Counted from the first letter of the stretch, positions 8,808 through 17,806 are shown. The stretch is DNA of 64,000 bases from Helicobacter heilmannii (GCF_001283065.1 NZ_CDMK01000001.1:568768-632767); one strand, 5' to 3'. Notes: generated by a model not told the origin, from the sequence alone. A program made the numbers and translations.

Positions 8808-9800
8808 CTAGAAGTTGTAAACATAATTCACAAAGACGGAGATAGGGCATTTGTTGCTAAGCTCTATGAGCTCTTGTCCTTATGGGCTTTGGAGCAACTG
8901 TTGAAGGCTAGGGGATTTTAGCCCCACTTTAAACCTATGATGCTTACTGACATTGCTTTAAAGCCAATGTTAGGAGGATTTGAAAATAGGTCATGTGTTG
9001 GCACACCTGCCAGCCCTGAGATTTTAGGGCACTGGCCAAGTTTTTGTATGCCCTGGCATCCTTTATAGCCACGAGCTGCTCGCCAGTATAAAGCCTATAA
9101 ACAACCCTGTGTTGTAAGACACATGGGCACTTTCATAGAGGTTATAGAGCGCATCTATGAGCACCATAGACCAAGTTGCTAAAGGGCACTGGCAGACTTC
9201 GCAAGCTTGCCATATTGGTAGCTAAAACTGCTGTAGCAACGCAGTCCAAAGCGTTTTCTCTTGCCAAAGAATTGCTGATAACCCAGTTGGGCGTTAAATC
9301 TGTAGACATTGCCGCTTTCCTGCCCGCTTTGCATCGTGGCAAGGCGAGAGTTTAAGAGGGCGATTAAGACTTGGGTGCTTTAAGCGTAGGTGGCCAGCTT
9401 GCTTTTTGTAGTCTGTAGGTAGGTGTGCCCAAGTCTTGTATCGCCAGCCCTTTGAACTGTTGATTCTTGGAGACTAATTTCACTCTTTAGCAGCCAAGAC
9501 ATCTAGCCCTACAAAGAGGTGCTTAGGATGGGTGTTTAACAACGCGCCGCAACTTCTGCTCTTGAATGATGAGTTGGTCTAACCTGGCTTATAAGCTGGC
9601 GATATTGTGGCTTGGGTTGTTTGCCATCGCATCAAAACCATTAAAAGAGTCATTCATATCTTGGCTGATGTTGGCGTTGTTAGACACTTGGTTAAAAAAC
9701 TTGTCGGTCCCCGCCACTAAAGAACTGATGGCTTGTGCCGTGTTACCAGTACTGTGCTCCACAAGCCTAAGCAATATGCTTGTATTGACTTCAATCGTGC
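8808..9800 (-). pseudogene. Remnant of a Hop-family outer membrane protein gene
   Basis: No frame is open for long, but minus-strand fragments in different frames line up with the C-terminal half of Hop adhesins/porins. From the C-terminus: PISVFVNYVYNF then stop (8808-8847), ALYNLYESAHVSYNTG with FIGFILA (about 9070-9160), and FRFNAQ-type text RFNAQLGYQQFFGKRKRFGL (about 9240-9310). Upstream, about 9590-9780, is a helical passenger-like piece with NTAQAISSLVAGTDKFF. Several indels and stops separate these. No signal peptide or N-terminal Hop domain is recognisable further up. A surface protein gene has clearly been lost; which Hop it was cannot be told. Confidence 0.75.
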
Positions 9801-10271
9801 CCTATTCTTCTCTCTTGTAGCTATCAATGTTTTGGAGTGTACCACCACCATCTATCAGGGTTTGCGAGTGGGTTTAGGACATAGGGGTGTAGAAATTTTA
9901 GGGGGCGTAGTGGCACTTGGCTTGCTGGTCGGGGTTTGGGCGGTGTTTTGGGGGTTTGGCAAGGGCATTCCATTATTTTGGGTTTGGCAAGGGCTGGCAC
10001 TCTGTGTAGACTTAGAGAAATGGGCGCAGGACTCGCATCCACCTTTATGGGGGGCAGGTTTTTAGTGTTGGCAATGGGGGTGTTGGGGTTTGGTGTTGTG
10101 GTTTGGTTTATGTTGTTACAAACCCGGGGCAGAGGTTTAGTTTTGGTTGCCTCAGAAAGTTAGGGCACAGGGGGTTTAGCTCAAGGTCCGGGCGCGCCAA
10201 AGAAGGAGGCTTAAGAAAGGATTGCCATGAGCATTGCAACACCAAAGGACATCCGTCCCTTGAAAGCCATC
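9801..10271. other. Degenerate tract, no recognisable gene
   Basis: The minus strand shows only short proline/threonine-rich reading stretches broken by stops. They may be a decayed upstream part of the Hop gene or of another gene. A fragment at about 10200-10280 (minus) reading EIDKMAFKGRMSFGVAMLMA resembles the cytoplasm-to-membrane junction of a bitopic protein. I cannot identify any of it. Confidence 0.4.
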
Positions 10272-10428
10272 TTATCGATCTCTGTGTCCGCTTCTTAAGA
10301 AGGATGAACAAAAGGCAGAGGAAAGGCTAGCGGAGGTATTTTTGAGCCCGTTGTCCATAAAAACTCCTTTGAAGTGGTTCTAGGCTACTTGCCCACCTTG
10401 GTTTGGGGCACTTGAGGCGCAGACAAAA

Positions 10429-10602
10429 CTATAGGTTTAGTGTTTGCACATCAAAACGCGGGATTTGGCTGGCAAGCTTAAGGGGCTTTTTTCTGCGTGC
10501 TTTGGGTGCTGTTGGAGCATTGAAAACCACAGACCCATAAGCCCACAAGGGGCAGGTAAGGCCCAGAGCTGCTAGGGTGATTATTGTTTTGAAAGAGTGC
10601 AT
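10429..10602 (-). CDS. Small putative secreted protein or gene remnant
   Basis: A 57-residue frame starting at an ATG with a good Shine-Dalgarno (AAAGGGG, 6 nt upstream). Residues 1-22 look like a signal peptide (MHSFKTIITLAALGLTCPLW, then AYG). The rest is short, basic and proline-rich. Just past its stop a second frame continues with similar composition (IVLSAPQVPQTKVGK), so this may be the front of a longer frameshifted gene. Immediately downstream is a 28-codon frame (10272-10358) with an AAAGGAG site, also apparently truncated. I do not recognise the family. It borders the Hop remnant, so decay is likely; expression of the short form is possible. Confidence 0.35.
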   Translation of the reverse strand: MHSFKTIITLAALGLTCPLWAYGSVVFNAPTAPKARRKKPLKLASQIPRFDVQTLNL

Positions 10603-10688
10603 TTTGACCCCTTTGACCAGGATTAGCAAAGTTGTCGCCAAGTTTTACTACAAGCAACATTGAACTTATAAAAGCTTGAGAGTGGGTT

Positions 10689-11264
10689 TTAGGGGTTTAA
10701 AAAATAGCGGATGCTCGCAAAACCCTTAAGGTGTAGATTTTTCACTAGCTCAATGTGTCTTGGTGTGGTGATCCCCCCTAGGGCAAAAACGCGGGCTTTG
10801 AGCGCAGGGCTTAGGGCATTGAAGTAGTCTAGTCCCAAAGGTGGGGGTTTGTTTGGCGTGGCAAATATGGGGCTTAGGGTGCAAAAATGCACACTGCAAT
10901 CTAGGGCTTCTTGTACCTCATCAATGCTGTGTGCGCTGTAAAAGATTTGTAAGTGTTTAGGGATTTTTGGTGCAAAATCTAGGACATGGCTTTTTAAATG
11001 CACGCCGCTAAAGCCAAATTCTAGAGCACTCTCTAGGCTGGCACTCGGGGTTTTACAATTGATTAAAGCGACCACTTTAAAAGCGACACAAAGGCGCACA
11101 AAAACAGCACACACATCTGGGCTAAAGGGCGCGCTACCCGCTTGCCTTAAGCAGGCGAAGTTGGGCGGATGGGCGCGAAACACCCGCATTAAGTGGGCCT
11201 CAAACTCTTTTACACCTAAAGCCTGCCAACTCTTTGGACTGATGAAGTAGGATGCAAACACCAA
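10689..11264 (-). CDS. Thiamine phosphate synthase / TenI-like protein
   Basis: A 191-residue TIM-barrel protein of the ThiE/TenI family. The family pattern is visible in order: FSGVHLKSH, then FYSAHSIDEVQEA, then LSPIFATPNKPPPLGLDYF, then ALGGI and KGFASIRYF. ThiE joins thiazole and pyrimidine phosphates; TenI-type relatives instead aromatise the thiazole tautomer. The short length and weak N-terminal half leave the exact role open. It follows trpB by 39 bp on the same strand, exactly where trpA sits in the H. pylori trp operon, so it is probably cotranscribed with trpDCB. It is not trpA: the TrpA active-site signatures are absent. Confidence 0.75.
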   Translation of the reverse strand: MVFASYFISPKSWQALGVKEFEAHLMRVFRAHPPNFACLRQAGSAPFSPDVCAVFVRLCVAFKVVALINCKTPSASLESALEFGFSGVHLKSHVLDFAPKIPKHLQIFYSAHSIDEVQEALDCSVHFCTLSPIFATPNKPPPLGLDYFNALSPALKARVFALGGITTPRHIELVKNLHLKGFASIRYFLNP

Positions 11265-11303
11265 ACCGCTTACACCAAGAAATCACACCATGGGCAAACA
11301 ACC

Positions 11304-12473
11304 CTAGGCATTTGCCAACGCCCCCTGCACTGTGGCTAAGTCCTTATCCCCCCGGCCACTTAAATTGACAAGAATCAGGCTTTCTCCCTTGCACTCGTTA
11401 GCAAGTTTATAGGCATAAGCTAGGGCATGCGCGCTCTCTAGGGCGGGGATGATGCCCTCGCTTTGGCTTAAGTGCACAAAGGCCTCTAGGGCTTCCTTAT
11501 CGCTCACAGCCACATACTGCGCCCGCCCGCTTGTTTTTAAATAGCTATGCTCTGGCCCCACGCCGGGGTAATCTAGTCCGGCAGAAATGCTGTGGCTTTC
11601 TAAAATTTGCCCCTCTTCATTTTGCAGAATATAAGTCTTGCTGCCGTGCAAAATCCCCACACTCCCCTTGCATAAAGTTGCCCCGTGTTTATTTGTATCT
11701 AGCCCAAGCCCTCCGGGCTCCACCCCCACCAAGGCAACGGTTGTATCGTCTAAAAATCCCGCAAAAATGCCAATCGCATTAGAGCCTCCGCCCACGCAAG
11801 CGATGACAGAGTCGGGCAACCTGCCTTCTTTTGCTAAAATCTGCGCCCTTGCTTCAGTGCCGATCACGCTTTGGAAGTGTTTAACCATTTGTGGGTAGGG
11901 GTGCGGGCCAGCAGCGGTACCTAGCAGGTAGTGGGTGGTGGCATAAGAGCTTGCCCAATCCCTAAGGGCCTCATTGATCGCGTCCTTTAAACTTGCCGAA
12001 CCGCTCTCTACGGATTGCACCTTGGCACCCAGTAGGCGCATCCTAAAAACATTTTGCTTTTGTCTCTCAATGTCTTTAGCCCCCATATACACCACACACT
12101 CTAACCCCAAGAGCGCGCAAGCAATGGCACTCGCCACGCCGTGCTGCCCTGCCCCCGTTTCGGCAATCACGCGCGTTTTGCCTATTTTTTGCGCCAAGAG
12201 TGCTTGCCCTAGGGCTTGGTTAGTCTTGTGTGCCCCCCCGTGGATCAAATCCTCCCTTTTTAGATACATTTTCACCTTGGGGTTAGGGCAAAAGTTTTTC
12301 ACTAGAGTTAAGGGGCTTGGCCGGCCCACAAAATCCTTTAAAAGCCCGCTTAACGCGGCTTGAAACCCGCTGTCTTTTAAACAAGCCTCAAACGCCTGCT
12401 CTAATTGTGTGAGGGCGGGGACTAACAGCTCGGGCACAAAGCCTCCTCCAAATTCTCCAAAATACCGCTGCAT
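11304..12473 (-). CDS. trpB: Tryptophan synthase beta chain
   Basis: TrpB makes L-tryptophan from indole and serine using PLP. The 389-residue protein has the full family pattern: [18 protein letters not shown] at the N-terminus, the PLP lysine in [30 protein letters not shown], the phosphate-binding loop [10 protein letters not shown], and [19 protein letters not shown]. It appears intact. Its ATG directly abuts the trpCF stop, which suggests translational coupling. No trpA follows, so if trpA is absent from the genome the enzyme would have to use free indole. Confidence 0.97.
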   Translation of the reverse strand: MQRYFGEFGGGFVPELLVPALTQLEQAFEACLKDSGFQAALSGLLKDFVGRPSPLTLVKNFCPNPKVKMYLKREDLIHGGAHKTNQALGQALLAQKIGKTRVIAETGAGQHGVASAIACALLGLECVVYMGAKDIERQKQNVFRMRLLGAKVQSVESGSASLKDAINEALRDWASSYATTHYLLGTAAGPHPYPQMVKHFQSVIGTEARAQILAKEGRLPDSVIACVGGGSNAIGIFAGFLDDTTVALVGVEPGGLGLDTNKHGATLCKGSVGILHGSKTYILQNEEGQILESHSISAGLDYPGVGPEHSYLKTSGRAQYVAVSDKEALEAFVHLSQSEGIIPALESAHALAYAYKLANECKGESLILVNLSGRGDKDLATVQGALANA

Positions 12474-13829
12474 TCAATACTCCCGTAACATTTTCGCCAC
12501 TTGGGCGATTTTTTGCCCGCTCTTTCTGCCGGGTGCGTTTTCCACTCCTGAGTTTAAATCAAGCCCCAGCGCTCCTATGGCGGCTGCCTTTTCTAAATTA
12601 CTCGCATTTAGCCCCCCTGCGAGCATAAAAGGGCGTTTAAAACCCTCTAAAAGCTCCCAAGCAAACGCCACGCCATTGCCCCCCGCTTTTGCTCCCTTGC
12701 TGTCAAACAACACTAAAGGGGCATTGGGGATTTGGGGTAATTTTTTGGCATGCGGGTCAATGCTTGCCACCAGCCACACGGGGCAATCTAGGGCATTTTG
12801 CAGTAAATGTAAATCCTCTTGGCTATAGTACCCGTGAAGCTGCACCGCCTTAAGCCCTAGCTGGTAGGCTCGTTTAATGATCGTCTTGGGCTTGGCCTGC
12901 ACGAACACGCCCACAAAGTCCAGCTTAGGCACTTTTTTAATGAGCTTTTTGGCCTTCTTGGGGGCAATGTAGCGCGGGCTTTGGGGGTCAAAAATCAGCC
13001 CGCCATAAATAAAGCCGTTTTTAAGCACCGCCCTAGCATCTTTCACCCTTTTTAATCCACAGACTTTATTTTCGCCCAAGATGAGCTTTTTACACGCCTT
13101 TTCTAGGTTTTTTTGCGCCATAAGGTGGCTGCCCACCAAGAAGCCCTGCACCTTGTGGCACAGCTGTTTTATCACCGCGTGTGAGTTGATCCCAGACTCG
13201 CTAACGAGGATTTTATCCTCAGCGATTAAAGGGGCGAGCTTTAGGGTGGTGTGTATATCCACTTTGAGGGTTTTTAAATCCCGGTTATTGATGCCCACAA
13301 TGGGAGCGTTTAAATCAAGGGCTCGTTGCAATTCCGCTTGATCACTCACCTCAGTTAAAACCGCCATGCTTAAAGACTGCGCAAGGGTGGCTAATTCTGC
13401 ATAACTCTCATCATCCAGCACACTAAGCATCAATAAAATCGCGTCCGCACCCATAAAGCGCGCTAGGCGGACTTGAAAAGGGTCCAGGATAAAGTCCTTA
13501 CACAAAAGGGGTTTGGTGGAGTGCTCGGCCACTATACGCAAATTCTCAAACGCCCCTTTAAAATATTTCTCATCGGTCAGCACGGAAATGCAAGTGGCAT
13601 ATCTCTCATACACCTTAGCGATTTTCACCAAATCAAAGGGGCTTCGAATCAAACCCTTAGAGGGGGAGGCCTGCTTGCACTCTAAAATAAAGCTCGTGCG
13701 CCGCTCTTGCAAGGCCTCTTTAAAATTCCTTTGGCTGGGCCTAAGCTCAGCGGGTAGGCTGTAGCGTTTTTTTAGGGCTTGCACCTCTTTTTTCTTGTGT
13801 TCTACCATGGTTTTTAGCAAATCATGCAT
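12474..13829 (-). CDS. trpC: Indole-3-glycerol-phosphate synthase / phosphoribosylanthranilate isomerase fusion
   Basis: A 451-residue bifunctional TrpC-TrpF protein performing two consecutive steps of tryptophan synthesis. Residues 1 to about 250 are the TrpC barrel: FILECKQASPSKGLI, ISVLTDEKYFKGAFENL, LLCKDFILDPFQV, ILVSESGI. From about 252 the TrpF barrel begins: VCGLKRVKDA, FDPQSPRYI, FVGVFVQA, VQLHGYYSQED, and near the end FMLAGGLNASN and LDLNSGVENAPGRKS. The same fusion occurs in H. pylori (HP1279) and E. coli. It overlaps the end of trpD by 8 bp and abuts trpB. All expected segments are present. Confidence 0.96.
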   Translation of the reverse strand: MHDLLKTMVEHKKKEVQALKKRYSLPAELRPSQRNFKEALQERRTSFILECKQASPSKGLIRSPFDLVKIAKVYERYATCISVLTDEKYFKGAFENLRIVAEHSTKPLLCKDFILDPFQVRLARFMGADAILLMLSVLDDESYAELATLAQSLSMAVLTEVSDQAELQRALDLNAPIVGINNRDLKTLKVDIHTTLKLAPLIAEDKILVSESGINSHAVIKQLCHKVQGFLVGSHLMAQKNLEKACKKLILGENKVCGLKRVKDARAVLKNGFIYGGLIFDPQSPRYIAPKKAKKLIKKVPKLDFVGVFVQAKPKTIIKRAYQLGLKAVQLHGYYSQEDLHLLQNALDCPVWLVASIDPHAKKLPQIPNAPLVLFDSKGAKAGGNGVAFAWELLEGFKRPFMLAGGLNASNLEKAAAIGALGLDLNSGVENAPGRKSGQKIAQVAKMLREY

Positions 13830-14835
13830 GGCTTAATTGCACCATCCTTTGTAAGTGGGTGTAGGCTTGTTTGCTCTCTAAACACTCTCTAGCTAGCTTA
13901 GCACCCTCTCTAAAATCTTTAACCCGTCCTGCCACAAACAACACCCCCGCGCTATTGGCGATCACACTCGCCTTTTGGGCCTCACTGCCCCCCCCTTGCA
14001 ATAAGTCTAAACAAATGCGCACGCTCTCTTGCACGCTCTGCACCTTTAGAGCTTCTAGCGGATGGCTTTTGAGTCCAAAGTCTTTAGGCTCTAACATGTA
14101 TTGTTTGATTTGCCCCTTCCTTAGCTCGCAGACTAAAGTCTTTCCATGCACGGCGATCTCATCGCAACCTGAGCCGTGCACCACCAGTGCCCGCTCTAGC
14201 CCTAGGTTTTGCAAGGTGCAGGCTAGGGGGTAACACAATTTGGGGGTGGCCACGCCTAAAAGCTGGGCTTTGGGGCGCAGAGGGTTTAAGAGCGGGCCTA
14301 GCAAATTAAAAAGGGTACGGGTTTTTAGGGCTTTTCTTAGGGGGGCAACCTTAGCAAAGCTGAGGTAGAAAATGGGGGCAAAGAGGAAGGCGAAGTTGGT
14401 TAAGTCTAAGCTTTGATGCACTTGTTTAGGGCTTAGGCGCAAATTAAAGCCTAAATGCTCTAAGAACTCCGCGCTTCCGCTCCCGCTTGAGCTGTAATTG
14501 CCCGCCTTAGCCATTTTCACGCCCAGTGTGGCGCACACAAAGGCACTGATGGTACTGATATTAAAGCTTCTGTTGCCATCCCCGCCCGTGCCGCAATTAT
14601 CCACCACCCCCCCAAGCGGGGCCTTCAAGGCTTGGCTCTCTTGCAAACACGCCTGCACGCTAAACGCAATCTCTTGCGGGCTCTCGCCCTTGCATTTTAA
14701 GGCAATGAGCAGTGCCCCTAACTCAATGTCGCTAAAGTGCCCGCCCAAAACGCCCGCCCAAAACGCCCGCACCTGCTCCTCTCTTAAATCCTCTTTGGCG
14801 CAAAGCTGGCTTAATAAATCTGTATAAAGGGGCAT
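13822..14835 (-). CDS. trpD: Anthranilate phosphoribosyltransferase
   Basis: TrpD (337 residues) transfers phosphoribose from PRPP to anthranilate. Family motifs are GGVVDNCGTGGDGNRSFNIS (PRPP binding), KAGNYSSSGSGSAEFLEHLG, and RTLFNLLGPLLNPLRPKAQL. It is the first gene of the operon: a TATAAT box lies 35 bp upstream and the next gene up is divergent. So the trpE-trpG pair that heads the H. pylori operon is not here, and the anthranilate it needs must come from a trpE elsewhere or from outside. A G8 run occurs within the coding sequence near the C-terminus. Confidence 0.96.
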   Translation of the reverse strand: MPLYTDLLSQLCAKEDLREEQVRAFWAGVLGGHFSDIELGALLIALKCKGESPQEIAFSVQACLQESQALKAPLGGVVDNCGTGGDGNRSFNISTISAFVCATLGVKMAKAGNYSSSGSGSAEFLEHLGFNLRLSPKQVHQSLDLTNFAFLFAPIFYLSFAKVAPLRKALKTRTLFNLLGPLLNPLRPKAQLLGVATPKLCYPLACTLQNLGLERALVVHGSGCDEIAVHGKTLVCELRKGQIKQYMLEPKDFGLKSHPLEALKVQSVQESVRICLDLLQGGGSEAQKASVIANSAGVLFVAGRVKDFREGAKLARECLESKQAYTHLQRMVQLSHA

Positions 14836-14869
14836 GGCGGTCTTTATTTTGGCGTTTTCATAAAGGGGG

Positions 14870-14875
14870 ATTATA
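14870..14875 (-). promoter_or_regulatory. -10 box of the trpD-trpC-trpB operon
   Basis: The minus strand reads GTGCTATAATCCCC, a perfect TATAAT with upstream TGC, 35 bp before the trpD ATG. I looked for a trp leader peptide with tandem Trp codons and an attenuator hairpin and see none in the short leader. Confidence 0.6.
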
Positions 14876-15058
14876 GCACACGCAAGATAAAGCTTATGTG
14901 GCGGTAGGGATTTGGTGGCTTGGGGGGCTTAGGGGAGTGTGTGTTGGTATATGTCTAGGGGGTTGTGATCGGGGCGTTTTGTGGAGATCGGTTGTAGGCT
15001 AGAGTGGGGTCTTGGGGTAAAAAGCGTTGCTTAAGTGCTGCTTATAGCAAAGTGTTGT

Positions 15059-15064
15059 TATAAT
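15059..15064 (+). promoter_or_regulatory. -10 box for the glycosyltransferase gene
   Basis: TATAAT in the context GTTGTTATAATGGG. A transcript would start near 15071 and reach the GGAGAG Shine-Dalgarno and ATG at 15086 after about 15 nt. This rules out the longer frame beginning at 15035. Confidence 0.6.
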
Positions 15065-15085
15065 GGGTCTTTTTTTGGAGAGTGC

Positions 15086-15895
15086 ATGCGTATTTTTGTG
15101 ATCCACTTATCGAAAGCCACCTGCCAAGAGTGGGGGCTTAAAGAGCGCAATATCGATGCGCTCTTGGCGGATTTGAAGCAAGATAAACACCCCGTAGAAA
15201 TTTTTGATGCCATTTATTCCCAAACCAAGGAAGGCCTGCACCCCCTCGTGTCCGCCCATTTATGCTATGTTTTTTTGCACAAAAACACGGGGATTGCTGG
15301 GGGCGGGGTGAAAACCCTGTTGCAAGCCTGCTCTTATGCGCTTAAGCAAATGGGCATACCCATGAGTCTTGGAGAACTTGGGTGCTTTGCCAGCCACTAT
15401 AGCCTATGGCAACGGTGCATTGATTTGCGAGAATCCATCTGTGTATTAGAGGACGACATTGTCCTAGAGCCTCATTTTTTTGACAGCCTAGAGTACATCC
15501 AAACCATCATAAACCGCCTGCATTGGGTGCGTTTGATGCATTTATTCGTCAATCAAATCCACGCCACACCAACCCAAATCCCTAATATCTTCGTCATCAA
15601 CCACCCCACTTATGGGAGTGGGACACAAGGTTACATCATCAACCCAAAAGCTGCTAAAGCTTTTGTCCGAGCGAGCAAGCACTGGGTGATGCCCGTAGAC
15701 TGTGTGATGGAGAACACCTATTTACACGGCATTAAAAACTATGTCTACCAGCCCTTTGCCATCAGAGAGCATGAAGAAAACACTCTAGAGGGCAATATCT
15801 CTAGAGAACGGGATGCGTGCTATCCGTTTGTGGTGCGGGTGTTTAGGCGTTTGCACCCGCGCTATGTGTCCTTAGTGCAAAAATTTAGGAGTTGA
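15086..15895 (+). CDS. Glycosyltransferase family 25 (LPS biosynthesis)
   Basis: A 269-residue GT25 enzyme, the family that includes Helicobacter LPS beta-1,4-galactosyltransferases. The typical opening MRIFVIHLSKAT is followed by LGELGCFASHYSLWQ and the nucleotide-sugar acidic motif CVLEDDIVLEP. A later SGTQGYIINPKAAKAF is also usual for the family. It is expected to act on the cytoplasmic face during core or O-chain assembly. Donor and acceptor cannot be told from sequence. The start is set by GGAGAG 4 nt before the ATG and by the promoter position. No homopolymer tract of the kind that switches such genes in H. pylori is seen near its start. Confidence 0.85.
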   Translation: MRIFVIHLSKATCQEWGLKERNIDALLADLKQDKHPVEIFDAIYSQTKEGLHPLVSAHLCYVFLHKNTGIAGGGVKTLLQACSYALKQMGIPMSLGELGCFASHYSLWQRCIDLRESICVLEDDIVLEPHFFDSLEYIQTIINRLHWVRLMHLFVNQIHATPTQIPNIFVINHPTYGSGTQGYIINPKAAKAFVRASKHWVMPVDCVMENTYLHGIKNYVYQPFAIREHEENTLEGNISRERDACYPFVVRVFRRLHPRYVSLVQKFRS

Positions 15896-15913
15896 TCCAA
15901 AAAAAGAGAGAAC

Positions 15914-16960
15914 ATGCGACACCATCAAAACACTTTTTTAGGAATTGTCTTAGGTCTTTGTGTCATCGGGATTTTGGTCTTTGCATCGCTCAAAATCGCC
16001 CATCTACCCTTTTTAACCACACACCACATTTCACCCCTTTTAGTGGCGGTTTTAATTGGGCTTCTAGGTTCGTTCTTTTACCCTAAGATCGCCTACTGGA
16101 CGCACCATGGCGTGCATTTTAGTGCCAAAAAGCTCTTGCGTTTAGGCATCATCCTTTACGGCTTTAATGTGACGATCAACGACATTTTGCACTACGGCTA
16201 CACCCCCCTATTCATCGCTTTGGTCGTGGTCGTGGGGGTGTTTTTGCTTGGGGTGTGGCTGGGGGGCAAGATGGGGCTAGATCGGGATTTAAGCATGCTC
16301 GTGGCATGCGGGAGCGCGGTGTGCGGGGCAGCGGCAATCTTGGCTTTAGAGAGTGTGCTTAAATCCCCCCCCTTTAAGGGCGTGGTGGCAGTGGGCACCG
16401 TGATCGTCTTTGGGCTCTTGGCGATGTTTTTATACCCCTTTGTGTATCACCTAGGCTGGGTGCCCTTAAGCCCACTCTCTGAGGGCGTGTATATCGGGGC
16501 GACTTTGCACGAGGTGGCCAATGTCGCCGGAGCTGCTAGTGGAATTTCACTAGAAGCCGAGAAAGTCGCCGTAACCATCAAAATGGTGCGCGTGATCATG
16601 CTCATCCCCCTGCTCTTAGCCGTGTCCTTCTATTTAAAAAGTACAAACACTGCGCACAAGCACAAGGTCAAATTACAAGTGCCTTGGTTTGCCTTTATTT
16701 TCTTAGGGATGGTGGTGGTGCATTCCTACCTGCAGCCTTTATTGGGCGGCTTTGTGCCCCCCGATACGCTAAAACATGGGGTAGAGATGTTGCGCTTTGG
16801 ATCTGTGGTGTGCTTGGTGTGCGCCATGGGAGCACTGGGTCTGCAAGTGGAGTTAAAGAAGTTTTTAAACCTTGGAGGGAGTGCTTTTATTTTAGCCCTC
16901 ATCCTCTTTATTGTCCTCATCTTTGCGGGCTTTGGGCTGGTGAAGGTGTTGATGGGCTAA
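15914..16960 (+). CDS. YeiH/UPF0324 family putative exporter
   Basis: A 348-residue integral membrane protein of the YeiH (UPF0324, putative sulfate exporter) family with about ten hydrophobic segments. Family signatures are SAKKLLRLGIILYGFNVTI, the central ACGSAVCGAAAILALESVLK, IGATLHEVANVAGAASGIS, and the closing GFGLVKVLMG. The transported compound has not been firmly shown for this family. It starts 18 bp after the glycosyltransferase stop on the same strand, so it may be cotranscribed. A C8 run at 16365-16372 in codons for KSPPFKG is a possible slippage site; the frame here is open. Confidence 0.8.
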   Translation: MRHHQNTFLGIVLGLCVIGILVFASLKIAHLPFLTTHHISPLLVAVLIGLLGSFFYPKIAYWTHHGVHFSAKKLLRLGIILYGFNVTINDILHYGYTPLFIALVVVVGVFLLGVWLGGKMGLDRDLSMLVACGSAVCGAAAILALESVLKSPPFKGVVAVGTVIVFGLLAMFLYPFVYHLGWVPLSPLSEGVYIGATLHEVANVAGAASGISLEAEKVAVTIKMVRVIMLIPLLLAVSFYLKSTNTAHKHKVKLQVPWFAFIFLGMVVVHSYLQPLLGGFVPPDTLKHGVEMLRFGSVVCLVCAMGALGLQVELKKFLNLGGSAFILALILFIVLIFAGFGLVKVLMG

Positions 16961-17189
16961 AGGCACTGCTTAGCGGTGTTTACACCTTGGAGGGGTGGCC
17001 AGCGCACAAGGTAGTTAAACATCAAGTCCAAATGGCTAGCCAAGAGCACCTTTGCGGCTCACTGTTGCCAAGTTTTTCCATGTCAATCGTATACCTCAAG
17101 CCTCCAATCCTTAAGCCATACGCCCTTTTATGCTCTCGACAATCAGACCCACAAGCTCAATTCCAAAAACAGCCTCTTTAGGAGGTGGC

Positions 17190-17717
17190 GATGATGCAAT
17201 CTAGGCTATCTCTTGGCACCTCTTGTGGGGATTGTAGTGGTGCTTAGTCCCTAGAGCCAACGCCGTTTGTCTTTTTGCTCCACTGCGCCCAAACACACTT
17301 ACCTTAAGCTCCTAGTGCCAATGTGTATTTGAGTGCCATTTGACTAAGCCCCCAAAATCTGCGATCCCCACCTTAGAACCCGGGCCACTTTAAAAAACTT
17401 TAAACAGGTGTAGGTGGTGATGCCGGCACACAAGGGGCCACTTTATCTAGGGGAGCGTGGGCGGGGATTTTCACCGTATAGTTCCATCCACCACAATGCA
17501 ATCGGAAAGTCGCCATGTGGGTTCATTTGTGAAAGCAACCCAAAGAATTTAGAAGTGAGCACCACCTTGCCCTCACTGCAGTTGTGCGCAAAGCACGAGT
17601 GCAAGGGCCACATTTTCCACAGGAGTTCACAAAATACCCCACTCCTGCCCTATCCCCCACTTTGAGCTTGCGCACCTGGGCACCCACTTCTTTAACCATG
17701 CCAGCAATTTCATCCCA
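17190..17717 (-). pseudogene. Remnant of a zinc-dependent alcohol dehydrogenase gene
   Basis: Minus-strand fragments in several frames rebuild the N-terminal and middle part of a cinnamyl-alcohol-dehydrogenase-like enzyme (compare H. pylori HP1104). In order they read EIAGMVKEVGAQVRKLKVGD, GVGYFVNSCGKCGPC (structural zinc cysteines), YTVKIPAHAPLDKVAP, then KVGIADFGGL-like text and a YTLALGA piece, ending near DLDCIIATSS. Stops and indels separate them. The first ~60 codons and the C-terminal third are gone. Sequence between 16961 and 17190 gave no recognisable coding signal. The enzyme reduces aldehydes with NADPH in relatives; here it is plainly dead. Confidence 0.75.
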
Positions 17718-17757
17718 TTAGTTTTTGTTAAACTAGACATACAATTCTTTATAAAAA

Positions 17758-17777
17758 TTATCATTACGATCATTATA
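17758..17777. promoter_or_regulatory. AT-rich repeat resembling a Fur box
   Basis: TTATCATTACGATCATTATA contains ATCATTA twice in direct order, 9 bp apart, and resembles the classical GATAATGATAATCATTATC Fur consensus on the opposite strand. It lies about 30 bp upstream of the -10 box of the Sel1 gene. Resemblance only; AT-rich Helicobacter intergenic DNA gives such matches by chance. Confidence 0.3.
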
Positions 17778-17806
17778 TTATTTATTAAAAAATCACAAAA
17801 AAATGT

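Noticed and set aside
9800..10300. Type IV secretion (ComB-like) gene remnants
   Set aside because: A signal-peptide frame, a possible membrane junction and proline-rich text suggested it, but no ComB/VirB motif could be confirmed.
13988..13995. C8/G8 run in trpD as phase-variation tract
   Set aside because: A housekeeping enzyme gene with intact frame; runs of this length are frequent in this G/C-stretch-rich DNA.
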